Shown here one piece after another: positions 24,549-34,044 of a stretch of 64,000 nucleotides of DNA. The notes under the pieces were generated by a model. It searched no databases. It was given only the letters and a program-made list of their open reading frames with translations, and had not been told where the DNA came from. The stretch is from PALSA-1006 sp041660815. GTDB taxonomy: Bacteria; Pseudomonadota; Gammaproteobacteria; Burkholderiales; Gallionellaceae. The stretch covers positions 124,001 to 188,000 of the forward strand of contig JBAZVN010000003.1 of assembly GCA_041660815.1 (NCBI GenBank). Direction: 5' to 3'. The translations under genes were made by a program, and so were the position numbers. The stretch's first letter is position 1; each line of letters opens with the position of its first letter.

Positions 24549-25319
24549 ATGTTAATCGACTGGTTCACGGTCATCGCGCAAGCGGCTAATTTCCTCATTC
24601 TGGTGTGGTTGCTAAAACGTTTTCTGTACCGCCCTATTCTAAATGCCATCGATGCGCGCGAGCGTCGTATCGCCGCGGAATTGGCGGATGCCGATGCGCA
24701 AAAAACCGAAGCGCAACGCGAGCGCGAAGAATTTCAAAACAAGAATGCCGAATTTGATCGGCAACATACTGCATTGATCAATAAAATCACCGTGGAGGCG
24801 GACAGCGAGCGCCAGCGGCTGTTTGCTGCGGCGCACACTGAGGCGGAAAATTTACGCATCAGGCAACACAATAAGTTGCATGATGATTATCAAAATTTGC
24901 GCGAAGAAATTGCACGCCGCACCCGTGCCGAAGTAATGAGCATCGCGGGCAAGACGCTGACTGATTTGGCAGAAGCGAATCTCGAAGCGCAAATTATCGC
25001 GGTATTTATGCGGCGCCTGCATGAGCTCGATGCGGCTGAAAAAGATCAATTAGTTTTAGCACAGCGGACATCGGCGGATGCGGTGCTGGTGCGCAGCGCA
25101 TTTGAGCTATCAGAGCAGCAGCGTGCCGAAATTGTAAATGCCATTCGTGAAGTATTTGGCATGGAATTGCAAGTTCAATTCGAGCAGTCGGCGGCGCTGA
25201 TTGGCGGTATTGAACTGGTGTTGCAAGGCCGGAAAATCGCCTGGAGTGTTGCCGATTATCTGGCTGCGCTGGACAAGAATATTAGCGATCTGATGAAAAC
25301 AGAATTAGTGCCCAAATGA
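24549..25319 (+). CDS. atpF: N-ATPase subunit b (long form)
   Basis: The 256-residue protein has one N-terminal membrane helix (WFTVIAQAANFLILVWLLKRFLYRPI in part) and a long charged coiled coil (residues 40-135). An extended C-terminal domain (about 150-256) resembles delta-like regions. N-type operons lack a separate delta gene, and none is present here, so the long b subunit probably covers that linking role. It starts 2 bp after atpE and overlaps atpA by 4 bp. Confidence 0.92.
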   Translation: MLIDWFTVIAQAANFLILVWLLKRFLYRPILNAIDARERRIAAELADADAQKTEAQREREEFQNKNAEFDRQHTALINKITVEADSERQRLFAAAHTEAENLRIRQHNKLHDDYQNLREEIARRTRAEVMSIAGKTLTDLAEANLEAQIIAVFMRRLHELDAAEKDQLVLAQRTSADAVLVRSAFELSEQQRAEIVNAIREVFGMELQVQFEQSAALIGGIELVLQGRKIAWSVADYLAALDKNISDLMKTELVPK

Positions 25320-26851
25320 ATACCCCGGAGCACAGTTTGAACGATGTAGTAGCGCACAGCTTTGCCAGCATTACTCATGCGCGTGAAACTTTTGCGCCGC
25401 AGCTTGTGTCGCGTGAGATTGGTACGGTTATGAGTCTGTCAACGGGTATCGCACGGGTGTCCGGCTTGCCCGGCGTGTGTTTTGAGGAGGTGGTAAAGTT
25501 TCCCGGTGATTTGTACGGGATCGCCTTTAACGTGGATGCGGATGAAATCGGTGTCGTGTTGCTTGGAGATTACTGGCAGTTGCAGGCGGGTGATCAGGTG
25601 GAACGCCGGGGGCATGTAATGGATGTTCCGGTGGGCGAGGGTTTGATCGGGCGTGTGGTGAATCCCCTGGGGCGTCCGCTGGACAATAAAGGGCCGGTGA
25701 TTTCCCGTAAGCGTTTGCCGATTGAGCGTCCGGCAACGCCAATTATGGATCGGTCACCGGTTACCGTGCCATTGCAGACCGGCATTAAAGTAATTGATGC
25801 GCTTGTTCCTGTCGGGCGCGGTCAGCGCGAATTGATTCTCGGCGACCGTCAGACCGGCAAGACGGCGATTGCGATAGATACCATTCTCAATCAGCGCGAT
25901 AAAAATGTGCTGTGCGTCTATTGCGCCATCGGTCAGCGCGCTTCCTCGGTGGCCAAAGCCGTCGCCGATTTGCGTGAAAACGGCGCCCTGGAATACACCG
26001 TAGTCGTGGTAACCGAGGGTAACGATCCGCCCGGACTTTCATATATCGCGCCCTATGCCGCAACCAGCATTGCCGAATATTTTATGGAAGCGGGGCGCGA
26101 TGTGCTGATCGTGTATGACGATCTTACGCACCACGCGCGGGCCTACCGCGAGCTGTCGCTTTTATTGCGCCGCCCGCCCGGTCGCGAAGCCTATCCCGGC
26201 GATATTTTTTACATCCATTCGCGTTTGCTGGAGCGTGCCACCCGTTTGCGCGCCGACCTTGGCGGCGGCTCGCTCACGGCACTGCCGATTATCGAGACAG
26301 AGGCGCAGAATATTTCCGCCTATATTCCCACCAATCTGATTTCTATTACTGACGGACAAATTTTCCTTTCACCCAAATTATTTGCGCTGGGCATCTTGCC
26401 TGCCGTCGATGTCGGCAAATCTGTTTCACGGGTCGGCGGCAAAGCGCAATTGGCGGCCTATCGTGCGGTTGCGGGCGATCTCAAACTTGCCTATGCACAG
26501 TTTGAAGAGCTGGAAACTTTTGCACGTTTTGGCACGCGAATTGATGAAAGTACCCGCAAAATTATCGAACACGGCCAGCGCATCCGCACCTGTTTAAAGC
26601 AGCCGGAATTTGAGCCGCTCACCATTGCCGAACAAATCGTAATACTGCTGGCTTTAACGGCGAAATATTTTGATAACGTGCCGCTGGAACGCATGCGCGA
26701 GGCCGAATTGGCCTTGCGCAACGCGGCAGCAGATCTGTCGCCGGAAATCGTGCTGCGCTTGATCAAGGACGATAAGTTGAGTGAGCAGGACCGCACCGGT
26801 GTTTTGCAGATGGCCAGTGACACGCTCGCCTCTTACCAAAAAACCACATGA
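25316..26851 (+). CDS. atpA: N-ATPase subunit alpha
   Basis: The 511-residue non-catalytic alpha subunit has the P-loop LGDRQTGKTAIAID near 175, Walker B near DVLIVYDDLTHHARAYRELSLLLRRPPGREAYPGD (motif VLIVYDDL), and the arginine finger region VGKSVSRVGGKAQ near 365. It pairs with AtpD in the catalytic hexamer. The ATG overlaps the atpF stop (ATGA), and the stop overlaps the atpG start in the same way, so translation is coupled along the operon. Confidence 0.96.
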   Translation: MNTPEHSLNDVVAHSFASITHARETFAPQLVSREIGTVMSLSTGIARVSGLPGVCFEEVVKFPGDLYGIAFNVDADEIGVVLLGDYWQLQAGDQVERRGHVMDVPVGEGLIGRVVNPLGRPLDNKGPVISRKRLPIERPATPIMDRSPVTVPLQTGIKVIDALVPVGRGQRELILGDRQTGKTAIAIDTILNQRDKNVLCVYCAIGQRASSVAKAVADLRENGALEYTVVVVTEGNDPPGLSYIAPYAATSIAEYFMEAGRDVLIVYDDLTHHARAYRELSLLLRRPPGREAYPGDIFYIHSRLLERATRLRADLGGGSLTALPIIETEAQNISAYIPTNLISITDGQIFLSPKLFALGILPAVDVGKSVSRVGGKAQLAAYRAVAGDLKLAYAQFEELETFARFGTRIDESTRKIIEHGQRIRTCLKQPEFEPLTIAEQIVILLALTAKYFDNVPLERMREAELALRNAAADLSPEIVLRLIKDDKLSEQDRTGVLQMASDTLASYQKTT

Positions 26852-27747
26852 GCGAAACCTCTGAAAGTTTGCGCCGCAAGATCGATGGGGCTGCCGAACT
26901 GGAGTCGGTCGTGCGCACCATGAAAGCATTGGCAGCCGCAAGCATCACCCAATATGAGCGTGCGGTGCATTCGCTGGATGAGTATTACCGGACGGTTGAA
27001 TTGGGTTTGCTTGCCTGGTTACACCAGTCCGGCACGGTACTCAATTTTGGGGAAGCCGCGCAGTTGCATGGCAGCGAAATAGGCGCGGTGGTGTTCGGTT
27101 CCGATCAGGGATTGGTCGGGCAATTCAATGAGGTGTTGGCAGATTTTGTGATCAGTTCACTGTCTGAGACGTCGGGAAATAAAAACATTATGGCCGTCGG
27201 AGAACGGGTACAGGGGCATCTGGGCGATGCAGCCCTGCCGGTCACCGGCACTTTTCAAGTGCCTAATTCCATTACCGCCGTCACCGCACTGGTTGGAAGC
27301 ATCCTCATGGAAATTGAGGCTCAGCGTGAGCGGGGTCAAATTGCCGAGGTGTTTTTATTTCACAATCGTCCTAAACCCGGCGGCCTCTGCCAACCCGTCA
27401 TGCAACGCCTATTACCCTTGGACTCGGAGTGGCGCCACGGGTTGACCGCACTTCCCTGGCCGACCAATAATTTGCCCGAAGTGATAAGCGACAGCCCGGC
27501 AACTTTGCAGGCATTGATCCGTGAATATTTGTTTATCTCATTATTTCGCGCCTGTGCTGAATCGCTCGCAAGCGAAAATGCCAGCCGCCTGGCCGCAATG
27601 CAGCGTGCCGAAAAAAATATTGAGGAGTTGCTGGAAGACTATAAACAAGACTTTCATCGCCAGCGTCAAAGCACGATAGATGAAGAGCTGTTTGATGTTA
27701 TTGCGGGGTTTGAGGCACTGAGCTCTGAAAATAAAATATCAATATAA
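26848..27747 (+). CDS. atpG: N-ATPase subunit gamma
   Basis: The 299-residue rotor shaft has the N-terminal coiled-coil start LRRKIDGAAELESVVRTMKALAAASI and the C-terminal helix around SLFRACAESLASENASRLAAMQRAEKNIEELL. The middle domain contains VVFGSDQGLVGQFNE, the family's GSDRGLCGxFN motif with a Val instead of Cys. It ends the operon. The arrangement D-C-Q-R-B-E-F-A-G is complete. Confidence 0.94.
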   Translation: MSETSESLRRKIDGAAELESVVRTMKALAAASITQYERAVHSLDEYYRTVELGLLAWLHQSGTVLNFGEAAQLHGSEIGAVVFGSDQGLVGQFNEVLADFVISSLSETSGNKNIMAVGERVQGHLGDAALPVTGTFQVPNSITAVTALVGSILMEIEAQRERGQIAEVFLFHNRPKPGGLCQPVMQRLLPLDSEWRHGLTALPWPTNNLPEVISDSPATLQALIREYLFISLFRACAESLASENASRLAAMQRAEKNIEELLEDYKQDFHRQRQSTIDEELFDVIAGFEALSSENKISI

Positions 27748-27875
27748 ACAATATGTTGTATTTTTCAGCAAAAAATTAATGAACCTTGACGCCGTAGGGA
27801 TTATGCCCCGTCAAAACGGATACAAAACGATCACTCAACTTGCCCCGAGGTAAACTTTTCGTTAAAGTGGCCCAC

Positions 27876-28178
27876 ATGCCCAGAAATATATTTCCCCAAT
27901 TACTGTTAGTTTTCGCTCTGCTGTTCGCACAGTTTGGCGGATTAGCGCATGGCATCGAGCACACGCTGGCGGAGCAATCTCAAGACCAGTCGCTAGCGCA
28001 GGATAAGTTGTGCGAGCTGTGCGCCAGTTACGCGCAACTGGGCAGCGCATTAGGCAGTACACCGATTCACTGTGCATTCCTTGTACAATATTTTGCCTTG
28101 GAAGCGGCTCCCGCTTCTGTCTTTTACTCCGTCGCGTTCAGCGCCTTTGCCGCTCGCGCTCCCCCTCTAATCTCCTGA
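27876..28178 (+). CDS. Small exported protein, DUF2946-like
   Basis: The 100-residue protein has a signal segment (FPQLLLVFALLFAQFGGLAHG) followed by a His (HGIEH) and the paired Cys motif CELCASYAQLGSAL. A second hydrophobic C-terminal part ends in APPLIS. This fits small DUF2946-type proteins, which often precede outer-membrane metal-related genes. A perfect terminator follows at 28192, so it is transcribed apart from the porin or with strong attenuation. Start ATG 27876 is preferred over an upstream in-frame ATG at 27840. Confidence 0.65.
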   Translation: MPRNIFPQLLLVFALLFAQFGGLAHGIEHTLAEQSQDQSLAQDKLCELCASYAQLGSALGSTPIHCAFLVQYFALEAAPASVFYSVAFSAFAARAPPLIS

Positions 28179-28191
28179 TTTAATTTCGATT

Positions 28192-28219
28192 CTCGCACCG
28201 TGTGGTGCGAGTTTTTGTT
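28192..28219 (+). terminator. Intrinsic terminator between DUF2946-like gene and porin
   Basis: The stem CTCGCACC (28192-28199) pairs perfectly with GGTGCGAG (28204-28211) around the loop GTGT and is followed by TTTTTGTT. This is a textbook intrinsic terminator. Since it lies directly before the porin, expression of porin and zinc genes may depend on read-through or on a promoter in the short gap to 28242. Confidence 0.85.
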
Positions 28220-28241
28220 ATTCCAATTTTAGGAGAAATAA

Positions 28242-29450
28242 ATGCTTAAAGAGCTTTCTATAAGCACGCTCATTGCAGCGTTGCTGTTTCAATCCGCCTC
28301 TGCATCGGCGGAAAATTCAGGCACTACCGACAACGCTTTTAACCCCGCTTTTTCGCTTATTTTGTCTGGCACTTATGGCCGCCTGCAACAGGACGCCGCT
28401 ACTCCCGTCACCGGCTTTGCCATGAATCCCAATCCGGGCCACGAACAAGGATTTAACTTGGGCGAATCCGAGATGGGCATCTCCGCCAATATCGACCCTG
28501 AATATCGCGGTGTCGCCACCTTGGCACTCGACCCGGCAGGTGGTATCAGTGTGGAAAATGCGTTCGTGCAAACCACGGCATTAGGCGACGGGCTCAATTT
28601 CAAGTTTGGCCGCTTTTTCTCCGGCTTGGGATATCTCAACGAACAGCATGCGCATGCCTGGGACTTTGTCGATCAACCGCTGGTCTATGCCTCATTGTGG
28701 GAGAACCAGTTGGGGGAAGACGGAGTGCAACTGAAATGGCTTGCGCCCACGGACATGTTCATTGAACTGGGTGGCGAGATGGGGCGCGGTCGCGGCTTCC
28801 CCGGTACGGATACAGTGCGGAATGGCAATGGTGCGAGTGTGTTATTTGCCCATATCGGTGATGACATTGGTATCGAACAGAGTTGGCGTTTGGGCGTTTC
28901 TGCGCATCAGACTCGACGCGTTGATGCAGAAAGCGTGGACGTACCTGACCTGAGCGGTAATGCAGTCACTAATTTGTTCTCGGGTGACAGCCAAACAACC
29001 GGTCTGGATTTTGTATGGAAATACGCAGCCAATGGCAATGTAAAAAACAGCTATGTGAAGTTGCAAGGTGAATACTTTCGGCGCAAGGAAAGCGGCTTAC
29101 TGACTTTCGATACCTCGGGCGTAAATATTTCCGACACATTTTCCGTCGTTCAAAGCGGCTTCTACCTGCAGAGTGTGTATCAATTCGTACCCCGCTGGAG
29201 AGTCGGCGCACGTTATGACCGCCTCGACGCGGGTGTCGCCAAAGTGGGTGCGCTGAATACGGGCAACGTCATCAGCGACTACGCCTTTAATCCGACACGC
29301 ACCTCTGTGATGCTGGACTACAGCCCAAGTGAGTTCTCACGTTTGCGCGTGCAAGTGGCGAACGACCAGTCGCGCCAAGGACTGAAAGACAATCAGTTGT
29401 TTGTACAGTACATCATGAGTCTGGGCGCACATGGCGCGCACCATTATTGA
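28242..29450 (+). CDS. Outer-membrane porin-like protein of a zinc cluster
   Basis: The 402-residue protein has a signal peptide (LIAALLFQSASASAE) and then amphipathic beta strands throughout, such as ISANIDPEYRGVATLALD, FKFGRFFSGLGYLNE and WRVGARYDRL. The strand LRVQVANDQS near the end also supports a beta-barrel. The C-terminus is SLGAHGAHHY, a short His-rich end finishing in an aromatic residue as barrels do. With a ZnuA-like binding protein and ZnuB-like permease downstream, it likely passes zinc or a zinc chelate through the outer membrane. There is no TonB box, so it is not a classic receptor. Confidence 0.75.
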   Translation: MLKELSISTLIAALLFQSASASAENSGTTDNAFNPAFSLILSGTYGRLQQDAATPVTGFAMNPNPGHEQGFNLGESEMGISANIDPEYRGVATLALDPAGGISVENAFVQTTALGDGLNFKFGRFFSGLGYLNEQHAHAWDFVDQPLVYASLWENQLGEDGVQLKWLAPTDMFIELGGEMGRGRGFPGTDTVRNGNGASVLFAHIGDDIGIEQSWRLGVSAHQTRRVDAESVDVPDLSGNAVTNLFSGDSQTTGLDFVWKYAANGNVKNSYVKLQGEYFRRKESGLLTFDTSGVNISDTFSVVQSGFYLQSVYQFVPRWRVGARYDRLDAGVAKVGALNTGNVISDYAFNPTRTSVMLDYSPSEFSRLRVQVANDQSRQGLKDNQLFVQYIMSLGAHGAHHY

Positions 29451-29458
29451 CATGAAGT

Positions 29459-29481
29459 GCGCAGATACATCTGCGCCTTTT
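29459..29481 (+). terminator. Hairpin after the porin gene
   Basis: GCGCAGAT at 29459-29466 pairs with ATCTGCGC at 29469-29476, followed by CTTTTAAAA. The stem is perfect and lies just after the porin stop. It is a candidate intrinsic terminator or attenuator separating porin from the binding-protein gene. Confidence 0.6.
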
Positions 29482-29545
29482 AAAAACGGCGTCATGCCGC
29501 CGTACTTCAAATAATTGCCGTACCCAAATATTTTAAGGAATTACT

Positions 29546-30463
29546 ATGCAAAAAATTCTCTCCGTATTTATTTTTTTGTTGCTCGGAAACAACGTCCATG
29601 CCGCACTCAATGTGTTTGCCTGCGAGCCGGAATGGGCGGCGTTGACGCAAGAATTGACAGGCGATAAAGCCGGCATCTACACCGCCACGGCTGCCTTACA
29701 AGACCCGCACCGGGTAGAAGCGCGACCCAGCCTTATCGCCAAAGCACGGCGGGCAAATCTCGTCGTCTGCACCGGCGCCGAACTGGAAGTGGCATGGTTG
29801 CCCGTGGTGTTGCGTGAGTCCGGAAACGCCGCGACACAACCCGGCGGCGATGGATATTTTGAGGCCGCCGATTTCGTTATGATGCTTGAAGTGCCGACCC
29901 GTTTGGATCGGGGCGATGGCGATGTGCATGCACATGGCAATCCGCACATCCAGACCGATCCGCGTAACTTTCTAGCTATTGCAGAGGCTTTATCAAAACG
30001 CTTGGTACAACTAGACCCTGACAATGCAGCGTACTACCGGCAACGTCTTGTTTCATTTGATCAACAATGGCGTGTCGCGATTGCCAAGTGGGAAGCTCAG
30101 GCAGCGCCGCTCAGGGGTGTTTCCGTTGTAGTGCAACACCAGGGTTTTCCCTACCTGAATAACTGGCTGGGACTAAACCAGGTAATTGCCCTGGAACCCA
30201 AGCCGGGCATGGAACCCAGCGCAGCTTATCTGAGCCGCGTGCTAAGCCGTTTACAACAGCTTCCGGCAAAGATGGTTATACGAGCCGCCTATCAGGATGG
30301 GCGTCCCTCGGAATGGATTGCCGAACGCGCGCATATTTCCGCCGTGATGCTGCCATTTACCGTGGGCGGTACGCCGCAGTCGGGCAATTTATTTGCACTG
30401 TTTGATGACACGGTTTCCAGATTATTGAACGGGGTGAAGGATATTCACCAAAGTGGCAAATAA
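29546..30463 (+). CDS. ZnuA-like metal-binding protein of an ABC transporter
   Basis: The 305-residue periplasmic protein has a signal peptide (ILSVFIFLLLGNNVHAA) and the cluster A-I fold. Metal-ligand candidates are the His in DPHRVEARP near 53, the His in GNPHIQTDP near 132 and the His in VVQHQGFPYL near 198. The loop GDGDVHAHGN is a short His-containing segment, smaller than the His-rich loop of classic ZnuA. It delivers zinc (or manganese) to the membrane permease encoded 29 bp downstream. Ribosome site AAGGAATT. Confidence 0.88.
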   Translation: MQKILSVFIFLLLGNNVHAALNVFACEPEWAALTQELTGDKAGIYTATAALQDPHRVEARPSLIAKARRANLVVCTGAELEVAWLPVVLRESGNAATQPGGDGYFEAADFVMMLEVPTRLDRGDGDVHAHGNPHIQTDPRNFLAIAEALSKRLVQLDPDNAAYYRQRLVSFDQQWRVAIAKWEAQAAPLRGVSVVVQHQGFPYLNNWLGLNQVIALEPKPGMEPSAAYLSRVLSRLQQLPAKMVIRAAYQDGRPSEWIAERAHISAVMLPFTVGGTPQSGNLFALFDDTVSRLLNGVKDIHQSGK

Positions 30464-30491
30464 TGATGCTGACGCAGCGACAAGGATAAAT

Positions 30492-31253
30492 ATGGACGCG
30501 ATCGATCTTGGTATTCTCATTCCCGCATTCATTGCCGGACTTCTGGTACTTGCAACCCACATCCCGCTCGGTATGAAAGTGTTGGCGCGCGGTGTGATCT
30601 TTGCCGATCTCGCCGTGGCACAGATTGCCGGTCTGGGGGTGATCATTGCCGGGCTACTGGATCTAACCGAACAGCCGCTATTGGTGCAGCTTATCGCCGC
30701 TGCCAGTGCTTTATGCGGTGCTGCGCTGTTGGCGTGGATTGAACACCGCTTCGCGGAAGTGAAAGAAGCCTGTATCGGCTTGACCTTTGTGCTTGCCGCC
30801 AGTGGCGGGATTTTGCTGATGAGTCACGACGTGCATGCCGGCGAACACCTCAAAGATTTACTGGTCGGACAGATACTCTGGGTAAATACTGCCCAACTTA
30901 TCACCACCGCGATCTTGAGCGGCGCAATATTACTGGTGTGGCGCTGGCAGCACGCTCGACTCGGTAGCTTGGGCTTTTACACGCTATTCGCTTTGGCAGT
31001 CACTGCCTCGGTACAGTTGGTCGGCGTGTATCTGGTGTTTGCCAGCCTTATCGTACCGGCCCTCGCCACCTGGCGAAATCGGCACTGGCGTATGGAGATT
31101 GCCTTTGGCATCGGCATCGCGGGTTATACAACCGGGCTGTTGCTATCGGCCTGGTTTGATTTGCCGAGCGGTGCAACCGTGGTGTGGGCAATGGCGGGAG
31201 TGGGTGTTCTTGCTGCATGGTTGCAAAACATTATGCAGCCACGCTCCACGTAG
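30492..31253 (+). CDS. ZnuB-like metal ABC transporter permease
   Basis: The 253-residue permease has about eight hydrophobic segments and the family motif GVIFADLAVAQIAGLGVI near 35. ATG 30492 is chosen because an AAGGATAA ribosome site precedes it; a GTG at 30453 extends the frame but overlaps the znuA-like end. No gene for the ATP-binding subunit (ZnuC) follows. The next gene is convergent, so the ATPase must be supplied from elsewhere. Confidence 0.88.
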   Translation: MDAIDLGILIPAFIAGLLVLATHIPLGMKVLARGVIFADLAVAQIAGLGVIIAGLLDLTEQPLLVQLIAAASALCGAALLAWIEHRFAEVKEACIGLTFVLAASGGILLMSHDVHAGEHLKDLLVGQILWVNTAQLITTAILSGAILLVWRWQHARLGSLGFYTLFALAVTASVQLVGVYLVFASLIVPALATWRNRHWRMEIAFGIGIAGYTTGLLLSAWFDLPSGATVVWAMAGVGVLAAWLQNIMQPRST

Positions 31254-31345
31254 GTGCTTGCCGCCCAAGGATTGCTCAATATTTCATTGCAACTTATTGA
31301 TTTAATTAATTTAATTAATTTATTTTGCGATTGCATTTTCTGAAT

Positions 31346-32272
31346 TCAGTGATCCTCATGCTCTCCATGACCGTGTTCATCCTGAACAAGACCCGGTGGT
31401 TCGCGCCAGCGCACGGTGCGCGTCATCGGTTCCGGTTGCAAGGTGATGTGATGAATATCAAATTTTTCACTTAAAAGCGCGTGACTGGCTTCCAGCACAC
31501 TTTCCCATTGCACGATGTTTTTTACCACTAAATGCGCGGAGAGCAGAGTCTCGCCCGCCTTAACCTGCCAGATGTGCAAGTCATGCACCGAAGCCACGCC
31601 GGGCACAGCAGCCAGCGCCTGTCCCACTTCATTCGGCGCAATGTCGAGTGGTACGCCCTCCATCAGCCCGTGCAATGCTTCGCGCAGCAGGCGCAAACTG
31701 GAAAACAGAATTAGCGCACCTATCGCCAGCGAGAGCAGCGGATCGATCGGTGTCCAGCCGGTGAAGGCGATGACAAGACCGGCCAGCAATGCCGCAACAG
31801 AACCCAGCAAATCGCCCATCACATGCAGCATGGCGGCGCGCGTATTGATGTTTTTTTCTCCCCGCGAGAGCAACCAGGCAACCAGCAGATTAATTACCAA
31901 GCCGATGGCGGCGGTGATAGCAACCGCCTCACCCGTCACCGGATGCGGTGCTTGCAAACGCTCAATTGCGGAAATGCCCAGCCAAATAACTAACGCCAGC
32001 AAACCCAGGCTATTCATGAGCGCCGCAATAAATTCAGCGCGGCCCAGGCCGTAGCTGTGGCGTAACGATGCCGGGCGGCGTGCCAGCCACGCTGCGCCCG
32101 CCGCCAGTGCCAGCGCGGCCGCATCGTTGATCATGTGCCCGGCATCCGCCACCAGCGCCAGTGAACCCGCCCACAGTCCAACACCCGCTTCGATAGCGGC
32201 GAAACTCAGGGTGAGCAGGATTGCCCACATCAGTGTGTTGCCGGTGCTTGTGTGTTGGTGATCGTGACCCAT
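31346..32272 (-). CDS. Cation diffusion facilitator (Zn/Co/Cd efflux)
   Basis: The 308-residue CDF protein has six transmembrane helices. The metal site is formed by ADAGHMINDA on helix 2 and HVMGDLLGS on helix 5, the HxxxD pairs typical of zinc-transporting members. The cytoplasmic C-terminal domain (ASVHDLHIWQVKAGETLLSAHL) is present. The ends are His-rich (GHDHQH at the start, HGHGEHEDH at the end). It exports zinc or similar ions against proton influx. It converges with the zinc-uptake genes, making an uptake/efflux neighbourhood. Confidence 0.93.
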   Translation of the reverse strand: MGHDHQHTSTGNTLMWAILLTLSFAAIEAGVGLWAGSLALVADAGHMINDAAALALAAGAAWLARRPASLRHSYGLGRAEFIAALMNSLGLLALVIWLGISAIERLQAPHPVTGEAVAITAAIGLVINLLVAWLLSRGEKNINTRAAMLHVMGDLLGSVAALLAGLVIAFTGWTPIDPLLSLAIGALILFSSLRLLREALHGLMEGVPLDIAPNEVGQALAAVPGVASVHDLHIWQVKAGETLLSAHLVVKNIVQWESVLEASHALLSEKFDIHHITLQPEPMTRTVRWREPPGLVQDEHGHGEHEDH

Positions 32273-32288
32273 TGTTTATCCTTGATTT

Positions 32289-33539
32289 TCAGAGGCGTCC
32301 TGAAGTAAATCGTGCGGCGATCCAGGTAATTCCCACTGCCATTGCGATCAGGGCAAAGGCGATGCCGATCTGGTTAAGCAGCCCGGGTGCAAGCAGTAGC
32401 AAGCAACCCAACTCCAGCATCATTACACCCGACATGAGCTTGAGCAACCTGCCTTCGCGTTCGGTGAGTTTGCGGGCACCCAGACTGCGGGCAAAGACAA
32501 AGACGATCAGCGTCAGTGGCAGCACGTAGATCACGTTGTAGGCAGCAAGATAGCCATAGCGTGCGGCGGGAGTGAGATCGGCCAGCGTCAGCAGCCGCGT
32601 ATAAACCATGGGGAAACCCGCGGTACACAGCAGTTCATAAAAATTGGCGGAAATCGCCAAAAAGACTGTCGCGGCGAACATCGCCGTCATATTTCCGGCG
32701 CCAAGGATGGCGCGGGCGCGACGAAAGATATCGGGCTTTTTTGATTCCGGGATAGACAGCGTCATGCCTTTTTCGAACATGAAAAAATCTTTCATGTTCA
32801 GTGCACCTACAAACACCGCCAGCGCGCCCGCAGCCAAAGTCACCCAGGCAAGATGACCAAACAATTGGAATACGTTGAGCCAGGCCGACATGAAAGCGAA
32901 ATACATCAGTCCGGAAGTCAGCACAAAAATGCCGCCGATAACCAGCATGCGCGTTCTGTTTTTCTGGTGCGCCATCATGGAGAGCAGGAACAGCAGCACA
33001 AAAAAGGCGCAGGGATTAAACGCATCCAATCCCGCCAGAATCAGCGTGAGTGCGGGCAGTGACAGGCTGGCTGGATCAATGGCGCCAAGCAGTGGCAAGT
33101 GAATAGACTCTGCAGGAGTGGCCTCCGGCGTATTACCGCCCAAGGCACGCTCACGGCAAACATCAAGGCGCTTGCGCAGCATTGTGCCGGTGGTGGCATC
33201 GCTTTCCCAACCGACATGCATCTCGCCGCAAAACAACCACGCCGGAACCGAAGCTGCTTTTTCGCCAAGTTGCTGCGCCATGGTCTGGTACAGGCGGACA
33301 TTTTCAGCATTGCGCGAGAGTTCCAGCGCATGCAGCTTGACCCATGGCCGCGCCTTGGGGATATCGTCAACGTAGGGATGCGCCTCGGTGCAGTGCGGGC
33401 AGGTCTGCGACCAGAAAAAATACAGCTGCACTTCCGGCTGGCCACTGGCGTCCAGCTTCACCCAAGCGTCATCAGCGCGGGCGGTTAGCGAAAACAGCAG
33501 CAGGAGAGCGGCTATGAAATTGAAAACGCGGGCAAGCAT
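32289..33539 (-). CDS. Thioredoxin-like domain fused to DsbD/CcdA-type membrane domain
   Basis: The 416-residue protein has a signal peptide (FIAALLLLFSLTARAD), then a periplasmic thioredoxin-fold domain with active site SQTCPHCTEAHPY near 49. The second part has about six to seven membrane helices with the CcdA/DsbD-type cysteines in LDAFNPCAFFVLL near 183 and YELLCTAGFPMV near 312. It should pass electrons from cytoplasmic thiols to the periplasm. The order (thioredoxin first, membrane domain second) differs from DsbD. It follows the CDF gene's coding strand with a 16-bp gap. Confidence 0.85.
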   Translation of the reverse strand: MLARVFNFIAALLLLFSLTARADDAWVKLDASGQPEVQLYFFWSQTCPHCTEAHPYVDDIPKARPWVKLHALELSRNAENVRLYQTMAQQLGEKAASVPAWLFCGEMHVGWESDATTGTMLRKRLDVCRERALGGNTPEATPAESIHLPLLGAIDPASLSLPALTLILAGLDAFNPCAFFVLLFLLSMMAHQKNRTRMLVIGGIFVLTSGLMYFAFMSAWLNVFQLFGHLAWVTLAAGALAVFVGALNMKDFFMFEKGMTLSIPESKKPDIFRRARAILGAGNMTAMFAATVFLAISANFYELLCTAGFPMVYTRLLTLADLTPAARYGYLAAYNVIYVLPLTLIVFVFARSLGARKLTEREGRLLKLMSGVMMLELGCLLLLAPGLLNQIGIAFALIAMAVGITWIAARFTSGRL

Positions 33540-33591
33540 GTCTCACTTATCCTGTATCTGCGGGCTCAGTCGAAGCTCAATCATGCTTGCC

Positions 33592-34020
33592 TCACTTGGA
33601 AAACAGCTGCCACCAGCGGCGGCGACTGTTTGGCACCGGCGCATCCAGCGAAATGAGCGGTGGCGGAGTGGTACTGAATATCCAGCCCGGTGGTGAGGGC
33701 GCTGCGCCGTTGCTGCATGAGGAGCCGATATGGTTGGGATCGTACACCTTGACCAGCGTTGGCTGTTCGGCATCATCGGCATACACAATGCCGCAATAGG
33801 TTTCGGGGTGCTCCGCGCGCAGTAGCGCATCCAGCGCCACAATCCGCTCCGCCAGCGCTGTTCCCTGTAGCGGCGTTTCCGGCACCGGCTCGCCCAGCTG
33901 ATACACATACCACGTGCCGGGCTTCAGCTTCTCCCACAAGGCATCAAGTTGATGCCAGTGCAACATGCCCTGGAAGCTTCCTTTAAGCCGCGCCTGAAAA
34001 TCGTTTGCCGCATCACTCAT
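33592..34020 (-). CDS. Conserved-looking cytoplasmic protein, unknown function
   Basis: This 142-residue protein is not recognised. It has no signal or membrane segment. The N-terminal half is helical (DFQARLKGSFQGMLHWHQLDALWEKL in part), the middle contains HPETYCGIVYADDAEQPTLVKVYDPNHIGSSCS (key residues Cys in YCGIVY and in SSCS), and the C-terminus is Pro-rich, then basic-aromatic (RRRWWQLFSK). It ends about 50 bp before the thioredoxin fusion gene and probably shares its transcript. The two Cys may link it to that redox protein. Confidence 0.6.
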   Translation of the reverse strand: MSDAANDFQARLKGSFQGMLHWHQLDALWEKLKPGTWYVYQLGEPVPETPLQGTALAERIVALDALLRAEHPETYCGIVYADDAEQPTLVKVYDPNHIGSSCSNGAAPSPPGWIFSTTPPPLISLDAPVPNSRRRWWQLFSK

Positions 34021-34044
34021 GTTGCGTTTCCTTTTGTCGGCTGC

